In this document: positions 5,713-11,239 of the stretch, piece by piece
Layout: the number at the start of each line of letters is the position of its first letter
Numbering within the stretch: position 1 is the stretch's first letter
DNA from: CAZWRV01 sp964636325
GTDB lineage: Bacteria > Verrucomicrobiota > Lentisphaeria > Victivallales > GWF2-50-93
Length of the DNA: 11,239 nt
Assembly: GCA_964636325.1 (NCBI GenBank)
Contig: CAZWRV010000142.1
Span: 1 to 11,239, forward strand
Direction: 5' to 3'
Position numbers and translations under genes: made by a program
The notes under the pieces: generated by a model
Database searches by the model: none
Seen by the model: the letters and a program-made list of their open reading frames with translations, nothing else
What the model was told of the DNA's origin: nothing

Positions 5713-5749
5713 CTTTCTCTGTGTCTCTGTGCCCCTGTGGTGAAATTTC
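5713..5749. repeat. Word-like repeat (CACAGAGACACAGAG type)
   Basis: Read on the - strand this is TTTCACCACAGGGGCACAG continuing GACACAGAGAAAG. It is a low-complexity CACAG/GACACAGAG phrase directly after the stop codon of the exported protein gene. I recall near-identical phrases (ACCACAGAGGCACAGAG) scattered in PVC and other environmental genomes; no search was possible. Confidence 0.5.
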
Positions 5750-8700
5750 TCACCTTGCCAGAGCTTTTATCTCCTCGAGCTTGGCACCTTTGAGGATTTG
5801 TGCGGCCTTCCGGGCCTCATCGTCGGTCATACGTGAGCAGATGGTGTAGGCGGAGGGTATCAGGTCGCGGCTTTCAGTTGCGGCGAGTATTTTCACAGCG
5901 GTTTCGCGGTCGGCGGGGCTGAGGTTCTGGAGCATGACGCCGAACCTTGCGGCGTCGGCGCGCTCGAACGCCTCCATCCTTTTGAACTTCTCGAACTCCT
6001 GCGTCATTTTCCGGCGCTGGAGCGGAGTCAGCTTGAACGAGGTTCCTCCATAGAGGTCCGACTCCCTGCCGAAGTGCTCGGCCTTGAGTTCGCGGACATG
6101 CCTGAGCTGCTGGCCGTAGAGCTGCAGCGCGTCGGAGAAGGCGTTTGGAACCTTGAGCTTGACCAGTGTGACTGCGGCGAGAAAACTATAAGGCCCCTTC
6201 TCGGCGATGTAGTTTTTCAGCAGCAGCGGTGTCTTTTCCCCGCCCATCGTGCCTAGGGCCTCGATGGCGGCTCGGCGGACTTCGTTGTCGGTGTCCTTCA
6301 GAGCCTTTTCGGCGTAGGCGAATCTTTTCGTGTCGCCGGATGCGCCGATTATGCGGAGGGCGAGGGACTTCATCGGGCCGGCGTCCTGGTTCTTGTCGAG
6401 GATCTTGTCGGTGATGTCGGCGAAGCTGGCGTCGACGTAGGGCTCTGCGGCCTGTACGACCGTCTGCAGGATGTCCAGGTCCTTGATGAGGTCGGAATGC
6501 TCGACGGCGGCGAGGATGAGCGCGTGGGCACTGTCGCGGTCTACGGCGTTGCGGCATGCGGAGAGGATATCCTTTGTGAACGCCTCGGCGGTGAGGCCGT
6601 CGGTCTCGAGGACGAGCGCGTTCGGATCGGCGGCGCCCGGATCCTTCTGGACCTTTGCGGCGGCAACTTCAGCCTTGGCTTCGGAGCCCTCTCCCAGCCA
6701 GCGGATGCATGCCGCGACGACTTCCGGCCACTGCCTCCACTCCCAGTAGGGCAGGAGGCTCTTCGCGTATTCGCCGTGGGAGTTCATCATGACCACGATA
6801 ACGCGCCCCTTGCCGTAAGTGCCTGAGACGATCGCGGGGTATTCGCCTGCCTTGACGAGGATCTTTGCGCCCTCCTTCAAAGGCGACTTGTCCACGTAGA
6901 AAGCGCACGGGGAGGCGGCCTTCCAGTCGATGCTCTTCGGGAAGAAGGATGGATCTGCGGGTTCGAGGGGGAAGCCCTTCTGGCAGTCGATCGCGAGCTG
7001 CTGGTAGCCCGCAATCTTCACAGGCATGATCTCGGCCATCCAAGTGCTGTGGTCCGAACCGCACGAAAGGTTGAAGTAGCCGCCGAATATCAGGAGGCCG
7101 CCGCCGGCCTGGACGAAGTCCTTTATCATGACGCGCCGAAGGAAGCTGGCGTCGTTGGAGTTTATGTTGTCCATGATGAGGACGTCGTTCTTGAGGAGTG
7201 CGGGATATGTGTCCGGGAATTCGTCGATAGTGTTGGGAGGGATTCCTGCGCCGCGGCCGTAATGCTTGTCGAGCCAGGAGACCGTGTAGCTTCCGGCGCC
7301 GGCGATTCCGGCGGCGGCCTCGACGTTGTTCAGCCAGGAGAATATCCCGCGGCAGTGGTGGACGTCGAGGAGGCCGTTGCGGGCGAGCGAGACGACCTCC
7401 GGCCGATTGAGATTCTCGGTGAGCTTCTTGACATTGTCGGGAAGCTTTTCGTCCTCGGCGTCAAAATTGGTGTTGAGCGCGTAGTCGGTCCAGCGGCGTT
7501 CGCGTGGCACCTCATTGTCACTGGCCTTGATTCCGGCCTTCTTCGCGTCCTCGGCCTGCTTCTTCTGGGCCTGCTCGCCTTCGGCCTTCTTCAATGCGGC
7601 GGCGGCATCCTCGACCGGAGTTGTGAGCGGGAACGGCTCCGACGCGAACTTTTCGCCGTCGGCCGAGAGTTCGAACGCGACGATGCTCCAGGTCTTGACA
7701 CAGTGAAGTTCGACGGAAGATTTTCCTCCGGTGCTTTTCTGCGGGAGAATCGCATGACCTTTGACCATGTCCGGGGAAAGATGGGCAACTCTGTCGACTT
7801 TAGCGCCCTGCGGAACGGCCAGGCTGACCGAGACGTTCTTCCTCGCGACGGAAGGATTCTGCATCCGGTCGCAGAAGGCGGGATACTGCGGAGGATTCAC
7901 GATGTTCACCAGGACCTGCTTGCGGTTCGGGGCGATGTCGCGCAACCAGCATGACTCCTTCCACAGTAGCGGAAACTTCTCGTCCTTGGCCATGCCGGGG
8001 ACGGAGACTTCTATAAAATTCTCTGGCTCCTTGATGCGCCGGGTGTCGTCCCACACGAATCCCGAGTAGCGCGTTAGGAAGCGCGTGAGCTCGCCGAACG
8101 GCCACTGGCCGGGCGAGGTCAGATACGTGTAGCGCTGCCCGCCGGAGAGGCCCATGATACAGTTGTATGAAGTGTCCAGGTTCGTCGACATGTCGAATGT
8201 GATGTAGAGCGGAAGGCCGCCGATCCTCTTCATGTAGTCGGCCTCGCGGCAGATGGCCTGGTAGAATATCTCAGGTCGTCCGTAGGAGAAGTTGCTGTGG
8301 CTGTAGTCGCGGACGCTCTCGTCCATCATCATGCCGTGGTCCTTGGCGCATTCGTGGAAGTCTTCGACCGGGGCGGATGGCAGGAAGAGCGGGGAGCCTG
8401 GATTCGCGAACGCGATGTTGTAGCCGTGGATATATCCGGGAAGCGCCTTGTTGACTCGCTCCTTGAAGCGGGCCATCTTTCCGATGAAGTGGCCGTCCCA
8501 GCGGACGCCATCCCATCCGAACATCTTCGAGCCTTCGATGATCGCGTCGGCGCCGAAGTCCACGCAGGGCTCCTCCATGTTGCACCATATGCTCTGCCAG
8601 TCCTGCCAGCGGCCGTAGTCTTCCGCGATCATCTGTTCGAGGAGGAAGGTCCCCATCGCCTCGCTGCCTATGCCCCAGATCGAACGGACGAAGAATTCGG

Positions 8701-10039
8701 GGTGGCGGCGGAAAGTCCTGAAGCCGGCGATGCCGCCGGCGCATGCCTTGCCGTATGTGATGGCCTTGATTCCGCGCTTGTGGGACTCGTCTATGATGAA
8801 CTTCAAGTTGGTCTTTGAGCCGGGATACTGGGTCTGGCCGGACCAGAACTTCTCCTTCTCCGGAGCAAGATCAGAATAGTCGCACGGCGCCCAGGCGAAC
8901 TTCTCGAAGTAGTTGGCATACATCGCCTTGGCTTCATCCACCTGCTTTATGACCTGCTCCTTGGTGATGGTCTGGGTGTCATGGGCGCCCACCCTGCCGG
9001 TGATGCCGACCCGGTAGACGTTGCTGCTTACGCCGAAGAACTCTGCCATGGAGCCGGGGAAGTTCCTCGCCTCGTCGCAGAGCAGCGCGGCATCGATCTT
9101 GATCTCCTGCCCCTTCGGACGCAGGGTCGCCAGAATCTCCCTGCCGAATTCGACGTCGGACAGCTTGTATGAGAATGCGAACTTCGCAGTATCGTTAGTC
9201 AGGTTGACGTCCTGTTCGAAAATTTTGTTTATCTGGTCCAGTTCGCAGATTTCGAACAGGGCCAGGGCGAAGTCGCCGGCCTTTCCGACCGGTCTTGCCT
9301 CCACCTCGCCCTTCACCTCCGCGCCGGGCAGGTAATGTATCTTATCGACCCAGAGTCGCGTGACCATCGCGGAAAGGTCGGCGATTCTTTTGATCTCTAT
9401 CCTGTCGAAGGCGACGTAGAGGTCGTAGATGTTGATCTTGGTGATGTTGTCCACTCCGTCGAGTGCGTCGAGTGCGTCGCCCTCCGTGACGGCCGGCTCC
9501 TCGTTTGTTGCGTCAAGCTTGTCCATGGAGGGCTTGTTCTTCAACTCTTCGAGTGCCTTGACTTCGTCCTCGCTCTTGGAGGCGCGCATGCCGTCGAAGC
9601 CGGTCGTGCCGGTCGCTGAAATCGCAACCGGCATCGGGCCGCCGGGATGGTTGACGATCATGGTGACAGGGATATACGTCCCGGACTTGTCGAACCAGAT
9701 GCTGGCGACATCCCGTCCGGCGGCGCCGGCGGAAATCTTCACCGAAAGCTTGTGCATGAGCTCGATCGGACGCGCCGTTACCCATGCGGTCACCTCGTAG
9801 ACGCCGGCGGGGAGATCGACTTTGCCAGAAAAGGACGGCGTCTTTCCCGCGCCCAGCATGAACACCATTGTCTTCTCGCCCTTGGCCGCCGGATCGCGGT
9901 AGAGCGGAAGCTCCGTCTTGCCAAGCTCCTCCGCCTGGAGGACCCGCGGCTCGTCCTCGGCCCGTGCAGAGCAAGCGAAACAGCAGGCTATGGCGAACAA
10001 GGCTGCTGCAATCATCGGCTTCGACAACGAATTAATCAT
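5750..10039 (-). CDS. Exported GH66-like / GATase1-like / HEAT multidomain protein
   Basis: 1429 residues with an ATG start 5 bases after GGAGG (10045-10049). A signal peptide covers about 1-27 (Lys7, hydrophobic core, cleavage likely after ARA), so the protein is exported. Residues 30-150 form a beta-rich, carbohydrate-binding-like module; about 225-320 an Ig-like strand pattern. A (beta/alpha)-barrel-like domain at about 345-660 resembles GH66 dextranase-type glycosidases: FAWAPCDYSD (381-390), IIDESHKRGIKAITYGKA (415-432), and MFGWDGVRWDGHF (506-518), with Asp515 the candidate nucleophile. A beta-rich stretch and an Ala/Lys-rich linker (811-836) follow. About 880-1115 resembles GATase1_like (PF07090): NDVLIMDNIN (951-960), VQAGGGLLIFGGYF (976-989), and GKGRVIVVM. 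Residues 1150-1300 look like HEAT helices (DNEVRRAAIEALGTMGG), ending in a charged helical tail. Substrate unknown; polysaccharide hydrolysis is inferred. The GH call is moderate; the GATase1-like call is stronger. No catalytic Cys-His dyad is obvious there. Confidence 0.88.
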   Translation of the reverse strand: MINSLSKPMIAAALFAIACCFACSARAEDEPRVLQAEELGKTELPLYRDPAAKGEKTMVFMLGAGKTPSFSGKVDLPAGVYEVTAWVTARPIELMHKLSVKISAGAAGRDVASIWFDKSGTYIPVTMIVNHPGGPMPVAISATGTTGFDGMRASKSEDEVKALEELKNKPSMDKLDATNEEPAVTEGDALDALDGVDNITKINIYDLYVAFDRIEIKRIADLSAMVTRLWVDKIHYLPGAEVKGEVEARPVGKAGDFALALFEICELDQINKIFEQDVNLTNDTAKFAFSYKLSDVEFGREILATLRPKGQEIKIDAALLCDEARNFPGSMAEFFGVSSNVYRVGITGRVGAHDTQTITKEQVIKQVDEAKAMYANYFEKFAWAPCDYSDLAPEKEKFWSGQTQYPGSKTNLKFIIDESHKRGIKAITYGKACAGGIAGFRTFRRHPEFFVRSIWGIGSEAMGTFLLEQMIAEDYGRWQDWQSIWCNMEEPCVDFGADAIIEGSKMFGWDGVRWDGHFIGKMARFKERVNKALPGYIHGYNIAFANPGSPLFLPSAPVEDFHECAKDHGMMMDESVRDYSHSNFSYGRPEIFYQAICREADYMKRIGGLPLYITFDMSTNLDTSYNCIMGLSGGQRYTYLTSPGQWPFGELTRFLTRYSGFVWDDTRRIKEPENFIEVSVPGMAKDEKFPLLWKESCWLRDIAPNRKQVLVNIVNPPQYPAFCDRMQNPSVARKNVSVSLAVPQGAKVDRVAHLSPDMVKGHAILPQKSTGGKSSVELHCVKTWSIVAFELSADGEKFASEPFPLTTPVEDAAAALKKAEGEQAQKKQAEDAKKAGIKASDNEVPRERRWTDYALNTNFDAEDEKLPDNVKKLTENLNRPEVVSLARNGLLDVHHCRGIFSWLNNVEAAAGIAGAGSYTVSWLDKHYGRGAGIPPNTIDEFPDTYPALLKNDVLIMDNINSNDASFLRRVMIKDFVQAGGGLLIFGGYFNLSCGSDHSTWMAEIMPVKIAGYQQLAIDCQKGFPLEPADPSFFPKSIDWKAASPCAFYVDKSPLKEGAKILVKAGEYPAIVSGTYGKGRVIVVMMNSHGEYAKSLLPYWEWRQWPEVVAACIRWLGEGSEAKAEVAAAKVQKDPGAADPNALVLETDGLTAEAFTKDILSACRNAVDRDSAHALILAAVEHSDLIKDLDILQTVVQAAEPYVDASFADITDKILDKNQDAGPMKSLALRIIGASGDTKRFAYAEKALKDTDNEVRRAAIEALGTMGGEKTPLLLKNYIAEKGPYSFLAAVTLVKLKVPNAFSDALQLYGQQLRHVRELKAEHFGRESDLYGGTSFKLTPLQRRKMTQEFEKFKRMEAFERADAARFGVMLQNLSPADRETAVKILAATESRDLIPSAYTICSRMTDDEARKAAQILKGAKLEEIKALAR

Positions 10040-10076
10040 AAGCGCCTCCGCAGTTTAAGACAAAAATGACATATGC

Positions 10077-10107
10077 ATAATAGATACAATGGAAGGGGAA
10101 GATGCAA
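10077..10107 (-). promoter_or_regulatory. Weak candidate promoter for the exported protein gene
   Basis: On the - strand TTGCAT (10102-10107) and TATTAT (10077-10082) are 19 bases apart, within an AT-rich stretch about 30 bases before the GGAGG site. The spacing is longer than the sigma-70 optimum, so this is only suggestive. Confidence 0.25.
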
Positions 10108-10223
10108 GCGGCGCCGTATGCAATGCTTGTGAAAGGATATGCGTTGTTTGCTAAAATTTCAGATTTCCTCAATCGTCCCCCCCTTATGTGGCAAAAAACG
10201 GCGGGGAATGGGGCCGAGCGGCA

Positions 10224-10240
10224 TGCGCGCGCCGCGCGCA
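10224..10240. repeat. 17-bp palindromic repeat, copy 6 (inverted centre)
   Basis: TGCGCGCGCCGCGCGCA is the reverse complement of the core in copies 1-4. The right flank ATAAAGCAGACA resembles that of copy 1 (ATGAAACAGACA), which also carries a CAGACA next to the palindrome. It stands alone upstream of the exported protein gene. Confidence 0.8.
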
Positions 10241-10247
10241 TAAAGCA

Positions 10248-10259
10248 GACAGATCTGTC
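10248..10259. promoter_or_regulatory. Perfect 12-bp palindrome, possible operator
   Basis: GACAGATCTGTC is a perfect dyad 7 bases beyond copy 6 of the repeat and about 210 bases before the start of the exported protein gene. It could be an operator or an extension of the repeat. No regulator gene is adjacent. Confidence 0.25.
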
Positions 10260-10261
10260 GA

Positions 10262-10293
10262 CTGCGACCGGGCGCAATCGAAAAGAGTCGCAG
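10262..10293 (-). terminator. Hairpin just after the alpha/beta hydrolase gene
   Basis: On the - strand CTGCGAC (10293 down to 10287) pairs with GTCGCAG (10268 to 10262), a 7-bp stem with an 18-base loop, two bases after the stop codon. No T-tract follows, so it may be a 3' end structure rather than a classical Rho-independent terminator. Confidence 0.25.
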
Positions 10294-10294
10294 C

Positions 10295-11164
10295 TTAGAC
10301 CCAGCGCATGAGTTCATGGCTGGATGGGGGTCGGCTCCAGTCGATGATGAGCTTGCGGCCCGTGCATTGCAATTCGACTTTTCCGCCGCTTGTGATTTCC
10401 GGCGTTTCCGTGTTTGAGCATTTTTTCAGGAATTTCGGGGCCATAGCCTTGAAGGCTTCGATGCGGTTGGAGACCGGTTCGAGCTGGTGGCCGCCACCCT
10501 CATAGTAGACGGCCTCCACAGGTTTTCCCTGCCTGTGAAGCGAAGCTTCCAGCTTGCGCGAATGCTCGCAGGAGACTTCCTTGTCCGCTGTGCCATGGTC
10601 CAGAAATACGGGGCAACGGATGTGGTCCGCATGATCCAGCACCGAACGGAACGACAGCTCATGCGGGAAGAATTCCCTTCCGGCCCATTCGAGAAAATGT
10701 GGCTCTACAAACGTCGCGCCGCATGACGAGTAGACGGCCGCAAAGGTTTTTGGCGCGACTATCGCGCTCAGGAGGGCGATATGGCCGCCCTGGCTGCCGC
10801 CGTAGTGGAAAAGCCGTTTCATGTTCAGCTCCGGACGTAGGCGAAGCACTTCGCGGAGTCCGTTCAGGACGTCGAACAGCTGGAAGAAGCTTAGATCATA
10901 AGGACAGTCCCAGCCGGAACCGCGGGTGGCGTCGTAGTCGTAGCCGCTCTGCCGGAACTCAACAGAGATGCAGACAAGATCATATTGTTCGCATGCCTCT
11001 ACGATCTTGCCGAGGTCTCCGTAGCGGTTCCCGCCCCAGCCGTGGGTGAATAGCATTGCGCCGGTGTCCGGCCCTATCCTGTCCGGCTCGCAGACCAAGG
11101 CCGTAATCGGCTTGACGGAAAGCGCCGTGTTTGCGGAATTGAAGCTGATTTCATAACGGTGCAT
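10295..11164 (-). CDS. Alpha/beta hydrolase, prolyl-oligopeptidase or esterase-like
   Basis: 289 residues with an ATG start 8 bases after AAGGAG (11173-11178). The alpha/beta-hydrolase fold is supported by the oxyanion motif FTHGWGG (39-45), the nucleophile elbow YGGSQGGH (121-128, Ser124), the acid DHGTADKEV (189-197, Asp194 likely) and the histidine GGGHQLEP (223-230, His226). All triad positions are present and correctly ordered, so an active serine hydrolase is expected. No signal peptide or membrane helix is visible, so it is likely cytoplasmic. It resembles the S9/dienelactone-hydrolase-type single-domain esterases; the substrate cannot be told. The last 35 residues form a short beta-type extension (KVELQCTGRKLIIDW) beyond the usual domain end. 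It lies 255 bases upstream of the exported glycosidase-like gene on the same strand, possibly functionally linked but with intervening hairpins and repeats. Confidence 0.85.
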   Translation of the reverse strand: MHRYEISFNSANTALSVKPITALVCEPDRIGPDTGAMLFTHGWGGNRYGDLGKIVEACEQYDLVCISVEFRQSGYDYDATRGSGWDCPYDLSFFQLFDVLNGLREVLRLRPELNMKRLFHYGGSQGGHIALLSAIVAPKTFAAVYSSCGATFVEPHFLEWAGREFFPHELSFRSVLDHADHIRCPVFLDHGTADKEVSCEHSRKLEASLHRQGKPVEAVYYEGGGHQLEPVSNRIEAFKAMAPKFLKKCSNTETPEITSGGKVELQCTGRKLIIDWSRPPSSHELMRWV

Positions 11165-11172
11165 ATGTGTTT

Positions 11173-11188
11173 CTCCTTTATTCTCCTC
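11173..11188 (-). promoter_or_regulatory. Two tandem Shine-Dalgarno-like sites
   Basis: AAGGAG (11173-11178) stands 8 bases before the ATG of the alpha/beta hydrolase and fixes this start. A second GAGGAGAA (11181-11188) lies just upstream, too far to serve the same ATG well. Confidence 0.55.
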
Positions 11189-11207
11189 TGGAACTCGCCT
11201 GAAGTAA

Positions 11208-11227
11208 CGCAGACATTCCTGTCTGCG
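11208..11227. repeat. Strong hairpin at the window edge
   Basis: CGCAGACA (11208-11215) pairs with TGTCTGCG (11220-11227) around a TTCC loop, an 8-bp perfect stem. The following GCATCGCAGG looks like the start of a further half. It lies upstream of the hydrolase's ribosome-binding site and may be a transcribed leader structure, a dispersed palindromic repeat, or the end of an upstream gene's 3' region. Confidence 0.5.
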
Positions 11228-11239
11228 GCATCGCAGGTA

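Larger units (their letters stand above)
5187..5749. other. Intergenic region rich in palindromes and hairpins
   Basis: No convincing gene lies between the exported protein and the kinase. The region holds a composite palindromic element (5202-5342), a terminator-like hairpin (5331-5352), a G9 run (5502-5510), two adjacent hairpins (5529-5550 and 5562-5575), the inverted repeat CGCGGT/ACCGCG (5655-5674), and two word-like repeats (5683-5709 and 5713-5749). A 42-codon frame at 5357-5485 is discussed among the rejected items. Confidence 0.6.

Noticed and set aside
7049..7954. Open + strand frame of 301 codons opposite the exported protein gene
   Set aside because: A reverse-frame shadow of GC-rich coding DNA, rich in Val/Gly/Arg/Glu, with no recognisable motif and no Shine-Dalgarno.
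9457..9477. Short tandem GTCGAGTGC repeat in the exported protein gene
   Set aside because: Only about two units, encoding an Ala-Leu-Asp repeat in an acidic linker; ordinary low-complexity coding sequence.

Overview
The window looks like a chromosomal segment of a saprophytic or gut-type member of the PVC group (Lentisphaerota, Kiritimatiellota or a relative). This is an inference from gene style, not from a marker gene. The signs are a PknB-type kinase with a CxxC/CxxC zinc ribbon, one transmembrane helix and a long leucine-rich-repeat tail; a very large secreted glycosidase-like protein fused to a glutamine-amidotransferase-like domain; and intergenic DNA full of palindromic and 'word-like' repeats. 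No rRNA, tRNA, CRISPR array, transposase or phage gene was seen.

Layout. (1) Positions 1-576, + strand: the C-terminal half of a PHP-domain metal-dependent phosphoesterase, broken by a stop codon near the window edge and running at its 3' end into intergenic repeat DNA. (2) 577-1187: gene-poor DNA with word-like repeats, a frame-split remnant of a small gene, and three copies of a 17-bp perfect palindrome. (3) 1188-5099, - strand: a 1303-residue Ser/Thr protein kinase with three internalin-like LRR modules. Its true N-terminus, a zinc ribbon, lies upstream of the first usable GTG, behind a good Shine-Dalgarno site but without a standard start codon. Its stop codon lies inside the conserved flank of a palindromic repeat. 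(4) 5172-5749: intergenic DNA with a composite palindromic element bounded by CCCTTACGG inverted repeats, several hairpins and two more word-like repeats. (5) 5750-10039, - strand: a 1429-residue exported protein with, in order, a signal peptide, beta-rich N-terminal modules, a GH66-like barrel, a GATase1-like domain and C-terminal HEAT-like helices. (6) 10040-10294: its upstream region, with a sixth palindrome and possible operators. (7) 10295-11164, - strand: a 289-residue cytoplasmic alpha/beta hydrolase. (8) 11165-11239: its Shine-Dalgarno sites and a strong hairpin.

The three main genes all read on the - strand but are separated by 255 bases or more of repeat-bearing DNA, so they are probably separate transcription units. 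The hydrolase and the exported glycosidase-like protein would fit polysaccharide or ester breakdown. The kinase is a separate sensory or scaffolding protein with its LRRs predicted outside the cytoplasm. No single dedicated multi-gene system is evident. The most unusual content is the repeat family and its contact with gene ends, plus the modular, apparently still-evolving LRR tail of the kinase.
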